From CBDUEF01 sp018063485 (lineage in GTDB: Bacteria; Pseudomonadota; Alphaproteobacteria; Rhodobacterales; Rhodobacteraceae), in assembly GCA_037045435.1 (NCBI GenBank), contig JBAOID010000013.1, positions 1 through 64,000 on the forward strand: a stretch of DNA of 64,000 bases. Direction: 5' to 3'. Both the position numbers and the translations under genes were made by a program. Shown here piece after piece: positions 8,274 through 16,867 of this stretch; the first letter of the stretch is position 1, and every line of letters begins with the position of its first letter. The notes beneath the pieces are model-generated. The model was given only the letters and a program-made list of their open reading frames with translations. It did not search any database and was not told the DNA's origin.

Positions 8274-10034
8274 TTACTTTAGGCCTAAACTGGCATCGGG
8301 TTGTATGCCGGTAATACCTTCTGCGATCCATTCGGCGGTTGCGGTAATGGTTGCCACAGGATTAGCACCGACAGCACTGGGTAAGATAGCGCCGTCGGCA
8401 ACATAAAGCCCCTGGTAACCAAACACTGCACCGCGATGGTTATTGTCCGCACTAACGACGCCTTGTTCTGGCGAATCGGCCAAAATACAGCCGCCTAAAG
8501 GATGTACCGTCACGTTATGGCGCACCGGCATATTCCAGGTCGGCAAGGGGATAAACCATTTTCCATTAACAAAGTCTTTAAAACGGTTCCCCGCCTCTAA
8601 AATGCTTTGATACAACGACAAACTGGTCTCTTGTGGCCAATCCAGATCAATACGGCCTTTTTTGTTCAAGGTCAACGTGCCATCACCCCGATCTAATCCC
8701 ATACACAGCAATACACTGCTGTGGCTGGACAAGTCTTTTTCGAGAACTTCATGGAGGGTATGGCCTAAAGAATTGGCCCACGAACCCGTGGTAAGTAAAT
8801 TGATAAACCAGCCATACAATTGTTTGCTCAGGCGCATTATCTTGCGCGGTAAATCAACGGGAAACACGCCTTCGATCAACCAGGCAAGAAAAGCCGGATA
8901 ACTGGCATCTTCAAGGACAAAACCTTGCTGGCGATTAAATTGATCAAACAGGTTGTAATCCGTGTATTGGGTAATGACTGGCCCATAGTTGGGATCAGCC
9001 AATTTTTGGCCAAAAGCCACACAAGACAGAAAATCACCGTTACCTGAAAACCATTTACCCAATTGCGTGCTGATGTTAGGGAGGGTTTTGTGAACATCAC
9101 GGCAACGGAGCAATAATTCATTACTGCCAAAGGTACCTGCAGAAACAATAACGCGCTGGCTTGTGCAACTTTCTAAGGTTTGGGTGTTGCAGTTACGGTA
9201 TTCAATACGGTAACCATAAGCGCCATTGGCACTGGGATCATCTTTTCCTTCTGCTGACAATGGAATAATGCTTGCAACTAAGGATTCTGTGCGGATTTGC
9301 CCTTTATGATGATATTCACCAGCATACAGATAATTAAGATCGAGGGTATTTTTGGAATGGGTATTGCAACCCACATCGCATTCACCGCAATAAGTGCATG
9401 ACGTTTGTGGCGCACCATAACGGTTGGCTTCTTGAAGGCCTATATCGGTAGGTTGTTGGCCGTTGTTATAGCTGTAGTCATTGCCAAAGAAAACACAAAT
9501 ATCAGCCAGTTTGCTGGTGCGTTGTTCGTGTTGTGCAAACGCCTGAAATAATTCAGTGCGGATAATTTTACGTCTGGGGTTATCCCGCCAGGGCGGGATT
9601 GGGCGCGCGCCTAAAACTTGACGAGCAATATTGTAATAAGGTTGTAGTGTGGTTTTATTGACGGCTGCTGGCCAGCCTTGTTGAAAAAGGTCTTCGGGCG
9701 GTTCTAAAAACACATTCGCATAAATTAAAGAACCGCCGCCTAAGCCAGCGCTAAATACGCTATCCATTTTTTTGAAAATGCGTACATCAAACAGGCCAAG
9801 CGATTTCTTGTTTTGGATGTGCTTGGGGCGGTTGACAGTCTCGTCTTCCTGATTCCAAAAACTTTCTGCCATTTGTTTGGGGGAGCGAGCAAACGAGCCT
9901 TTGGGATAACGTTTGCCGCGTTCTAACAGTAAAACCTTGTTACCCCATTTTTGCGCTAATCGGCAAAAATTAACCGAGCCACCAAAGCCACTACCAATGA
10001 TGACAGCTTCAAAATCCAATTGATGTGTAGGCAT
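8274..10034 (-). CDS. GMC-family FAD oxidoreductase, cholesterol-oxidase-like, with Cys4 motif
   Basis: The 586-residue flavoenzyme has the FAD-binding motif VIIGSGFGGSVNFC (11-24), the GLGGGSLIYANVF block (98-110), and the C-terminal VHPLGGC and GLYVADGAILPSAVGANP signatures of the cholesterol-oxidase-like GMC branch. CTYCGECDVGC (213-223) has ferredoxin-type Cys spacing C-x2-C-x2-C-x3-C, known from this branch and possibly holding an Fe-S centre. I chose ATG 10034 because GGGGGA precedes it and the Rossmann motif begins ten residues later; ATG 10103 is possible. It is the first gene of the four-gene operon. It should oxidise a hydroxyl group on a sterol, hopanoid or other hydrophobic alcohol. 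Confidence 0.82.
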   Translation of the reverse strand: MPTHQLDFEAVIIGSGFGGSVNFCRLAQKWGNKVLLLERGKRYPKGSFARSPKQMAESFWNQEDETVNRPKHIQNKKSLGLFDVRIFKKMDSVFSAGLGGGSLIYANVFLEPPEDLFQQGWPAAVNKTTLQPYYNIARQVLGARPIPPWRDNPRRKIIRTELFQAFAQHEQRTSKLADICVFFGNDYSYNNGQQPTDIGLQEANRYGAPQTSCTYCGECDVGCNTHSKNTLDLNYLYAGEYHHKGQIRTESLVASIIPLSAEGKDDPSANGAYGYRIEYRNCNTQTLESCTSQRVIVSAGTFGSNELLLRCRDVHKTLPNISTQLGKWFSGNGDFLSCVAFGQKLADPNYGPVITQYTDYNLFDQFNRQQGFVLEDASYPAFLAWLIEGVFPVDLPRKIMRLSKQLYGWFINLLTTGSWANSLGHTLHEVLEKDLSSHSSVLLCMGLDRGDGTLTLNKKGRIDLDWPQETSLSLYQSILEAGNRFKDFVNGKWFIPLPTWNMPVRHNVTVHPLGGCILADSPEQGVVSADNNHRGAVFGYQGLYVADGAILPSAVGANPVATITATAEWIAEGITGIQPDASLGLK

Positions 10035-10419
10035 GCTATTTGTCCCCCATAGAGAATGAGTTTTTTCGATGCTGATGGCCACCAAATAATGTGGCTTCAG
10101 CAACCCGAAATAAATATAAACTTAGGTCAAATAGATTGTTGTGTTTTTGATACTTACATTGGGTTTTGCATTTAAAAATTTATCAATTCTGACAACAGTT
10201 TGTTTAACCGAGATTGACGTTTATTAGACAATAAAAAAAAATTGAAACAAGGTAATATTACCGCCGATGATGTATAAAAAGCACTAGATATTTTATTTTT
10301 TGTCTTTCTAGTCGATGGTACTGTCAATGCCGTCATCAAGCGAATAGGATAAGGTGCTAGGCTCAGAAAATCATAAATAAGCCTCGATTTAAGGCTGCAC
10401 AACGTAATCGCCAATACGT
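10035..10419. other. intergenic region, AT-rich, no gene supported
   Basis: This stretch lies between the start of the GMC operon and the 3' end of the GDPD gene, both read leftwards. An 80-codon open frame on the minus strand (10172-10414) has no recognisable family and an AT-rich, Ser/Leu-biased composition, so I do not call it. The promoter of the GMC operon should be here, but no convincing -35/-10 pair stands out. Confidence 0.5.
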
Positions 10420-11369
10420 TTAATGGCCAGTATTTTGCTGCGATGAAGGAGGCGTGGTTAAACCAAAAGCGGTGAGGGCATCTTGCACGCGGTTAGGATA
10501 ATCAGAAATTAAGCCGCTGATACCCGCAGCGAGCAAATATTTAAGTTCATCGGGATGGTTGCATGTCCAAATATTAACGCCGAACCCTGCTTTTAGGATT
10601 TTTTGGATATGGGTTAGGTAATGCCGTCCTTCTTTGTCACTAAAGCCGTTCAGACTTAACCCTTTGTAACAAGAGAGGTTATAAGCATTGGCTTTAAGGT
10701 GGCGCAAATAGCCGATAGGCGCTTTAAGGGGAAGCTCACTCAATGCGGCAGTGGCAATGGTTTTAGAATATTGGCGTATCTCCCGCAACATTGTATGCTC
10801 AAAAGAAGAAATCAGCACAAAGGGTTCAAAATCTTGTGCTCGCACAATATCCAAGACCGCTTTAACCAATTGAGCATCGCTAGCGCCTTGGGTTTTTAGC
10901 TCTATGTTGACTTTCAGGCCGTTAGCTTTGGCCAGTACCAGCGTTTCCACTAAGGTGGGAATTCTAACTGTGCCGGACGCGTAAAGTTCGCGTTCGGCAG
11001 GACTGATATAGCTGGCCATTTCAGCAGCGGACAAACTTTGCAGATAAGGCCAACGTTGCAAAGCCGGTAAGGCGAGTTGTGCTACATAAGAACTCCCTGC
11101 ATCCAATTGCTTAAGTTCTGCCAAGGTGAAGTCCGATACCTTATAACTGGCACGGCCAGGGAATTTGTTGGTAACATCGGTGCAACGGCTGAGTGGCTCA
11201 TCATGGTGGACAATGACGGAGCCATCTTTAGACAACCTTGCATCCATTTCAAACATCTGGCAACCGAAGTTTTTAGCTTTGGCAAAAGCCGGCAAAGTAT
11301 TTTCAGGGGCATAAGCCTGGCTCCTCGGTGGGCAATGTTGAGCGTAGTCGATATTGGGGGTATAGTCAT
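10420..11369 (-). CDS. glycerophosphodiester phosphodiesterase, one apparent frameshift
   Basis: This is a GDPD-family enzyme, which splits glycerophosphodiesters into sn-glycerol 3-phosphate and an alcohol. The N-terminal catalytic motif LNIAHRGA lies in one frame and the rest (AYAPENTLPAFAKA, MFEMDARLSKDGSVIVHHDEPL, KVNIELKT, GFGVNIWTCNHPDEL) in the next. The break is near 11310, where one base appears to be missing. Corrected, it is about 316 residues, normal for the bacterial family. ATG 11369 starts the MTIPPIS sequence; a TTG at 11387 is an alternative. No signal peptide is visible, so it is probably cytoplasmic. With the neighbouring lipase and phosphoesterase it suits phospholipid turnover. 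Confidence 0.83.
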
Positions 11370-11452
11370 GCGTTTTCTAAATGGCAAGGTTTACGGCACG
11401 GACTAAAGGTTAAACAAAGTATCGCGAGGTTGCAAATTGATGATGGAGATGA

Positions 11453-13147
11453 GTGATGTCAGTACAAGACAGTTTTTTGTTACGGTTTATTCGCTTAGCA
11501 GGGCTTTTTTGGAATTCCGAACATAAATTTAGTATTCGTAAGGACACGCTGTTACTGGTTTTATTGACTATTTTTCAAATTGGTATGGCTGTTGTCACTA
11601 CCCAGTGGAACGCTGATTTGTTTGATGCCCTCGAACAGCGATCCAGGGTTGGCATTATGCGGCAAGTGGGCCTGTTACTGGCCATTTTCCTCGTTAGTAT
11701 TGCAGTCACCACTTACCATCTCGTCGTTAAAAGGCGCTTGTTGATTGGCTGGCGTTCGTGGCTGACCGAAAAAGTTACTGCCAAGTGGATGCAGCGAGGC
11801 CGGCATTACCAAATCACCTTAATCCCAGAAGGGGATCATGATAATCCCGATGGCCGTATCGCTGAAGATATCCGCATTGCTACCGAAGAAGCTATTGCGC
11901 TGGCACATTCATTGTTTTACAGCTTGTTACTGCTCGGAAGTTTCAGCAAAATCCTTTGGAGCTTGTCCGGTACCGTCATCATTAATTTACGGCTTATTGC
12001 TTTTCCTCTGGCAGGTTATCTCGTTTGGCTAGCCATTGCATATTCACTCACGGCCTCTATCTTAGGCTGGTGGATGGGCAAGGCATTAACCAAAGCTACT
12101 CATGTTCGGCAAATGGAAGAGGCCAATTACCGCCATGACCTTATCAAGGCGCAAGAAAACTCGCAAGCCATTGCTTTTCTTCAAGGTGAGCATAATGAGC
12201 AACGCCGCTTTTTGGCGGCCTTCCAGGCCATTATCGATACCTACGAACAACAAACGGCCGCCTGGAAAAAAATCCAAATTTTTTCCTCTGGCTATTCGGT
12301 GCTGTCAATGGCGGTGCCTATTCTGGCTGCTGCACCGCGCTATATTGTTGGTGCGATTACACTCGGCACTTTGATGCAATCGGTACAAGCTTTTGGACAT
12401 CTGGTATCCGCGCTGTCTTGGCCGGTTAATAATATGCCTAGCATTGCCAAATGGCGGGCATCGGTTGAGCGGGTACTGGATTTAGACAAAGCCTTAGATG
12501 ATTTAGAGTTGGATATTGCCTGTTTGGACGCCAGGCAGATTTGTTTGACTGAAACCAAGGAATCTGTGCTGAAGCTGAAAAACTTGAGTTTGGCCAATGT
12601 GCAAGGCGTGGCTTTATCATCACCTATCTCATACGAAATTAAGGCGGGTGAGCGCGTTTTAATGGTAGGCGACACGGGGGTTGCCAATCGATTGTTCCAA
12701 GCGATTGCTGGATTATGGCCTTGGGGGAGCGGCCATATTGTTATACCGATGGGACAAGCCCAATTCTTTATGCCGCCACGGCCTTATCTGCCGACAGGTA
12801 CTTTGCTTGATGCCATTTGTTACCCTAAAACAACCGTTGATTTCAAACGGGCTGATGTAGAAAGGTGGCTAAAAAAACTAGAACTCAAGGAATTAGCCCC
12901 ACAGCTTGACGAGGTAAAAAACTGGCAGCAATTGCTATCTCGTGAGCGACAAGCAGCGATTGGGGTTACTACGTGTTTTATTGTATCAGCCGCAATGGAT
13001 TTTTATTCAAGAAGCTTTTTTGACTCTTTAACGCAGGAAGGAGAAACCCAGATGTTGGCTATTTTAACCAAGAAGAAGATATTCCACCAGGCGACCATTG
13101 TTAAGTATTACCAACCAACCAACGGCAGAAGCGTTCCATCAACGTAA
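11453..13147 (+). CDS. ABC transporter of the SbmA/BacA-YddA-like type with degenerate ATPase domain
   Basis: The 564-residue protein has an N-terminal ABC_membrane_2 domain (about 25-330) with the family signatures TTQWNADLFDALEQR, LIGWRSWLTEKVTAKWM and NPDGRIAEDIR. A C-terminal nucleotide-binding domain follows, in the ABCD/YddA arrangement. The ATPase is visibly decayed. The Walker A is GDTGVANR instead of GxxGxGKS/T, the signature is reduced to LSRERQAAIG, and no Walker B Asp-Glu pair follows. AIAGLWPWGSG and PPRPYLPTGTLLDAICYP are still recognisable. The single frame is uninterrupted, so this is not an indel artefact. It may be inactive, or coupled to something other than ATP. Confidence 0.7.
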   Translation: MMSVQDSFLLRFIRLAGLFWNSEHKFSIRKDTLLLVLLTIFQIGMAVVTTQWNADLFDALEQRSRVGIMRQVGLLLAIFLVSIAVTTYHLVVKRRLLIGWRSWLTEKVTAKWMQRGRHYQITLIPEGDHDNPDGRIAEDIRIATEEAIALAHSLFYSLLLLGSFSKILWSLSGTVIINLRLIAFPLAGYLVWLAIAYSLTASILGWWMGKALTKATHVRQMEEANYRHDLIKAQENSQAIAFLQGEHNEQRRFLAAFQAIIDTYEQQTAAWKKIQIFSSGYSVLSMAVPILAAAPRYIVGAITLGTLMQSVQAFGHLVSALSWPVNNMPSIAKWRASVERVLDLDKALDDLELDIACLDARQICLTETKESVLKLKNLSLANVQGVALSSPISYEIKAGERVLMVGDTGVANRLFQAIAGLWPWGSGHIVIPMGQAQFFMPPRPYLPTGTLLDAICYPKTTVDFKRADVERWLKKLELKELAPQLDEVKNWQQLLSRERQAAIGVTTCFIVSAAMDFYSRSFFDSLTQEGETQMLAILTKKKIFHQATIVKYYQPTNGRSVPST

Positions 13148-13176
13148 ACTGATTCTACAGCCTTTGGGGCAGGCGC

Positions 13177-14302
13177 ATGAAACAAAAAATAGTCGATAAT
13201 CGCGAAAAAATTACGGGGTGTCAACCTGGGCGGTTGGCTGGTACTGGAAAAATGGATGACGCCCAGCTTATTCGAAGGACTCAATGCTACTGATGAAACC
13301 AGTTATTGTGTTGAATTGGGAGCCGAAGCGGAACCTCGGTTAAAACAGCATTGGCAGACTTTTATCACCAGAGATGATTTTATCTGGTTGGCTAAAATAG
13401 GCATTAATGCCGTGCGTATCCCATTAGGGCATTGGATTTTTGGTGCTGACTACCCTTATCATCGGGCGTATGGTGAAGTCCGCTATCCTTTTGTGGAAGG
13501 CGGGATCGATATACTTGACCGAGCATTTGCTTGGGCAGAAGAACTGGGGGTTGTCCATTGTATTAGATTTACATGCTGCACCGGGCTGCCAAAACGGTTT
13601 TGATAACGGCGGTATCAAAGATGTTTGCGAATGGCATACCGACCCAGCTTATATCGAGCATTCGCTGTGGGTGTTGGAAAATTTGGCGATGCGGTATCAG
13701 GGACATGTTGCATTACACGCAATAGAAGTATTGAATGAACCCCGCTGGGATATCGATATCAATGTATTAAAACACTATGATACTAAGGCTTACGCCCGTA
13801 TCCGCAAACATTGTAGCGCCGATGCGGTAACAGTGGTTTGTCACGATGGTTTTCGCTCTTTTCAGAGCTACAGTGATTTTTTGTTGCCACCTGAATTTAA
13901 TAATGTGGTGTTAGATATTCACCGTTACCAATGCTTTATCCGCGAAGAGATCGATCTGGATATTTTTGGCACATCAAAAAAACTGTGGTGGATTGGAAGC
14001 ACGAAGCGGCACTGATTAATCAGGCCATGCGCTGTGGTACTTATGTCGGCGAATGGAGCTTGGGTATGGATTTAAAAGTGGTATCGTTATGGGCTAACGG
14101 GCCATTTAACCATGCGCTGGAAAGATTGGATACCTTTCAAAAAGATGTGGCGTATCGCGCCTATGCGGCGGCTCAACTGGCAGTATTTGAGAGTTATCTA
14201 GGTTGGTTTTTTTGGAGCTACAAAACCGAAACGACTCCCGCTTGGTGTTTCCGTGACTGTGTGCATAACGGTTGGTTGCCGGATCAGTTTGGCTTTGGCT
14301 AA
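13177..14302 (+). pseudogene. GH5-type glucanase (exo-1,3-beta-glucanase-like), several frameshifts
   Basis: Pieces in three frames add up to one glycoside hydrolase family 5 enzyme. They run GVNLGGWLVLEKWMTPSLF near 13220, IVLDLHAAPGCQNGFDNGG near 13560, IEVLNEPRWD (acid/base Glu) near 13730, VLDIHRYQCF near 13910 and TYVGEWSLGMDL (nucleophile Glu) near 14040, ending ETTPAWCFRDCVHNGWLP. Both catalytic glutamates are present. Breaks lie near 13212, 13555 and 13970. The order and spacing are normal, so three one-base errors or a recent decay are both possible. No signal peptide is seen. It lies 29 bases after the ABC protein on the same strand. A beta-1,3-glucan substrate is inferred from the LGGWLVLE signature. 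Confidence 0.75.
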
Positions 14303-14493
14303 GCAATGTGGGGGCTTTAGCCGTTGCTGTCAACTATATGGCTTTAGCATCGTAGATACTGTTATCCACGTCAAGCAGAACTCGGTAAGGTGGAATAATG
14401 GCTACGCCTATTGTCGCCCTACAGTTTACTGTTTCTGGCCTTCAATTTATTTATGCCCTCCGACTCACCTTAGCCTGTCCGTTTGGCGAAGGT

Positions 14494-14694
14494 TATAGTG
14501 GACCCGAAAAACAGACAGTAGTATAAGATGGTGTCTGATCCTCAATTAGGTAGGCACAAATGAGTGAAAAGAAGCGTAATATCATGTCCGGCGCACAAAA
14601 GGCAAAGGTGGCGTTGGAAGCGGTGAAAGGCAACAAAACAGTTAACGAGATAGCCCAAGAGTTTGGAGTGCATCCGACGCAAGTTGGTCTATAG
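14494..14694 (+). mobile_element. IS3-family left-end fragment, orfA truncated
   Basis: The sequence from TATAGTGGACCC at 14494 reads through a truncated orfA (ATG 14560 to TAG 14692). It is repeated almost base for base from 14690 onwards, where the next copy starts. Period is 196 bases with a few single-base differences. It is either an IS copy interrupted by insertion of a second identical IS at codon 44, or a duplication of the left end. The right part of this first copy is not found in the window. Confidence 0.8.
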
Positions 14695-14755
14695 TGGACC
14701 CTAAAAAACAGACAGTAGTATAAGATGGTGTCTATCCTCAATTAGGTAGGCACAA

Positions 14756-15049
14756 ATGAGTGAAAAGAAGCGTAATATCATGTCCGGCGCACAAAAGGCA
14801 AAAGTGGCGTTGGAAGCGGTGAAAGGCAACAAAACAGTTAACGAGATAGCCCAAGAGTTTGGAGTGCATCCGACGCAAGTTGGTCTTTGGAAAAAGGCGT
14901 TGCTAGAAAATGCCAGCCACCTGTTTGACGCAAAGCAGGGCACCAAGACAACCGATCCGCAAAGTGATCCAGAGCGACTGTACGCCAAGATTGGGCAACT
15001 TAATATGGAATTGGAATGGCTTAAAAAAAAGTCCGGGATCAGCCCCTAA
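14756..15049 (+). CDS. IS3-family transposase OrfA
   Basis: This 97-residue protein has the IS3 OrfA helix-turn-helix (AKVALEAVKGNKTVNEIAQEF, GVHPTQVGLWKKALLENA) followed by a leucine-zipper-like tail (RLYAKIGQLNMELEWLKKKSG). It binds the inverted repeats and supplies the N-terminal half of the OrfAB fusion transposase. The frame runs through the shift site at 15023-15031 and ends ISP. The truncated copy at 14560 is nearly identical. Confidence 0.88.
   Translation: MSEKKRNIMSGAQKAKVALEAVKGNKTVNEIAQEFGVHPTQVGLWKKALLENASHLFDAKQGTKTTDPQSDPERLYAKIGQLNMELEWLKKKSGISP
15023..15031 (+). other. programmed -1 frameshift site (A8G) of IS3
   Basis: The run AAAAAAAAG at the orfA codons KKK allows slippage by -1 into the orfB frame (KVRDQPLSQRQGWID). 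This fuses OrfA and OrfB, the standard expression control of IS3 elements. Position and frames fit exactly; slippage itself is inferred. Confidence 0.65.
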
Positions 15050-15437
15050 GCCAACGCCAGGGGTGGATCGATTCAAACAGCAGGCTGTCCGTGGTGGAGC
15101 AGTGCAAACTGGCGAGTATTGCCCGGTCAACGGTCTATGAGGTCAAAGCAGTCGTTGTGGATGATGTCGAACTGCTGCTATTGCGTTTGCTGGATGAAGA
15201 GTTTACCCGTCATCCGTTTTACGGCAGCAGGAAAATGGTGGTTTGGCTTGGCACCCAAGGGCATCTTGTGAACCGGAAGCGCGTGCAGCGGCTGATGCGG
15301 ATATTAGGTTTAGCGGCGATAGCACCTGGTCCTAACACCAGTAAGAAACACCTACTGAACAAGGTTTATCCTTATTTGCTCAGAGGATTAAGCGTTATTC
15401 GGGTGAATCAAGTCTGGAGTACGGACATCACCTATAG
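15028..15437 (+). pseudogene. IS3-family transposase OrfB, truncated
   Basis: Reading in the -1 frame gives VRDQPLSQRQGWIDSN, then CKLASIARSTVYEV, FYGSRKMVVWLG, VNRKRVQRLMRILGL and VNQVWSTDITY. This is the HTH_21 region and the start of the DDE core with its first Asp. It stops there because the IS630 element is inserted within the codons after TDITY. The second Asp and the Glu are lost, so it is inactive. Confidence 0.85.
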
Positions 15438-15458
15438 ATTTTCAGAAAATTAATTTCC
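15432..15458 (+). repeat. IS630 left inverted repeat
   Basis: It starts CTATAGATTTTCAGAAAA and ends TAATTTCC. It pairs imperfectly with the reverse complement of 16840-16866, which reads CTATAGTTTTTCAGATAAAT then AATTTCC. The outer CTATAG is itself palindromic around the TA target. Confidence 0.75.
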
Positions 15459-15530
15459 AGAACTGTAAAAAATACCCCTTTGAGGATATGCTTATTTCTG
15501 CCAAGAAAAAGCCCCCAAAGGAGTACTTGA

Positions 15531-16820
15531 ATGATAACACTAAGCTTCTCAAAATCAATTTTGAAAAAGCTGTACGAAAATTTATTGAAAGCCCAAAGAT
15601 TAAGCAATATTCGGCTATATCGATTGGCACAAGGCTTAATCTGGTTTGCTGAAGGGATAGCTGCCAAAGAAATAGCGAAGCGTATGGGGGTTGACGAAAA
15701 AACCATCATCAATTGGATAAAAACCTTTATGTATAGAGGAATTGACTGGCTGACAGGCCAGCATTACCTTGGGCGTGGTCGTAAAGATAAGCTAACTCAC
15801 GAACAAAAGCAGACGTTAACCAGGTTGATAAAGGACGGCCCTGAGGCCAACGGTTTTCATTGCGGGATATGGAACAGTGCCATGATTGGCGAAATCGTCT
15901 GGCTGAAATTTGGGGTGACATACAATTTAAACTACCTGTCTAGCTTATTGAAAAAACTGGGATTTAGCTACCAAAAAGCCCGTTTTGTCAGTGACCGCCA
16001 GGAGGAAGAAAAATATCAGGCCGCACGAAAAGAATGGGTGGAAATAACCTTGCCAGCCATTATCAAAAAAGCGAAAGCAGAAAACAGCGTCGTGTTATTT
16101 GGTGATGAGGTGTCGTTTGCCATGTGGGGTTCATTGTCCAGGACTTGGGCACCCATAGGGAAGCAACCCACGGTTAAAACTAAGGGAATTCGCAAGGGCT
16201 TGAAAATGTTTGGTACGATCGAGCTGATGGGTGGTAGCTTCCAATATCAGCAATTGCTTGCGTATGAATTAAAACCAAAGTCGTTGAGATTATTGAAGGA
16301 GGCTAAGTTGCCTATAGAGCTGCTTGAACTTCTTAAGGGTATGAAAGATCAGAAGTACGCCACGAAGCAGCTCTTCCTGACGGCATTAGGTGATCTTGTC
16401 GGCGAGCAGTTAATCAGTGCTTATCAAGCGCTTATTTTGCAATATACCGAAACGTCAGGCCGGTTTAATGGCGAGAGTTATGTTGAATTTTTAAGGCAAC
16501 TGTTGGCTTACTACACAGGTAAAATCACCCTGGTTGAAGATGGTGCACCTTATCATGGCAGTAACATCGTCAAAGAATTCAAATTGGCGAATGTTGACCG
16601 TTTGACGATTGAAAGACTGCCTGCTTTTTCTCCGGACTACAATCCGATTGAAAAATTATGGAAAAATACAAAAAAAGAATCGACGCATTTGAAGTATTTT
16701 AAGACATTTGAAGAGCTGCACAATTCAGTCGTAAAAACCTTCAAAACCTATATGCAAGATGCCAGCAAAACGCTTTGCGTTATGAAAAAACTGCGTGAGG
16801 ATTTTGCGATCGCTGTATGA
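15531..16820 (+). CDS. IS630-family transposase
   Basis: The 429-residue protein has an N-terminal helix-turn-helix (GIAAKEIAKRMGVDEKTIINWI, about 45-65), a winged-helix region (HYLGRGRKDKLTHEQKQTL) and a DDE domain. The catalytic residues sit in VVLFGDEVSFAMWG, ITLVEDGAPYHGS and FSPDYNPIEKLWK. The product cuts and pastes the element into TA. It is intact and almost identical to the partial copy downstream, differing at only a handful of residues. ATG 15531 follows AAAGGAG. Confidence 0.92.
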   Translation: MITLSFSKSILKKLYENLLKAQRLSNIRLYRLAQGLIWFAEGIAAKEIAKRMGVDEKTIINWIKTFMYRGIDWLTGQHYLGRGRKDKLTHEQKQTLTRLIKDGPEANGFHCGIWNSAMIGEIVWLKFGVTYNLNYLSSLLKKLGFSYQKARFVSDRQEEEKYQAARKEWVEITLPAIIKKAKAENSVVLFGDEVSFAMWGSLSRTWAPIGKQPTVKTKGIRKGLKMFGTIELMGGSFQYQQLLAYELKPKSLRLLKEAKLPIELLELLKGMKDQKYATKQLFLTALGDLVGEQLISAYQALILQYTETSGRFNGESYVEFLRQLLAYYTGKITLVEDGAPYHGSNIVKEFKLANVDRLTIERLPAFSPDYNPIEKLWKNTKKESTHLKYFKTFEELHNSVVKTFKTYMQDASKTLCVMKKLREDFAIAV

Positions 16821-16839
16821 TTTTTTAGCAGCTCTAGTC

Positions 16840-16866
16840 GGAAATTATTTATCTGAAAAACTATAG
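16840..16866 (-). repeat. IS630 right inverted repeat
   Basis: Read on the minus strand it starts CTATAGTTTTTCAGATAAAT and ends AATTTCC, matching the left end of the element with a few mismatches. It ends 46 bases after the transposase stop codon. Confidence 0.75.
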
Positions 16867-16867
16867 G

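Larger units (their letters stand above)
14690..15434 (+). mobile_element. IS3-family insertion sequence, 3'-truncated by IS630
   Basis: The left end is TATAGTGGACCCTAAAAAAC. It contains a full orfA and the first two fifths of orfB and then stops where an IS630-type element begins at an ACCTATAG target. The right end and right inverted repeat are absent. The orfA/orfB arrangement with an A-run shift site is typical of IS3. Confidence 0.85.
15432..16866 (+). mobile_element. IS630-family insertion sequence, apparently complete
   Basis: The element is bounded by 27-base imperfect inverted repeats that begin CTATAG. It contains one full transposase gene and is inserted in IS3 orfB at a TA, the duplication target of this family. 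Its right end abuts the middle of a second, truncated IS630 copy. Confidence 0.82.

Noticed and set aside
10172..10414. 80-codon minus-strand frame between the GMC and GDPD genes
   Set aside because: No family similarity, odd composition, and it lies where the GMC operon promoter should be.
13177..14302. GH5 gene as several separate small genes
   Set aside because: The pieces lie in order and complete one GH5 domain with both catalytic Glu residues, so one frameshifted gene is the better reading.
14373..14494. 33-codon frame MATPIVALQFTV... before the IS3 fragment
   Set aside because: Too short, and I recognise no family; it may be a remnant disrupted by the IS insertion.
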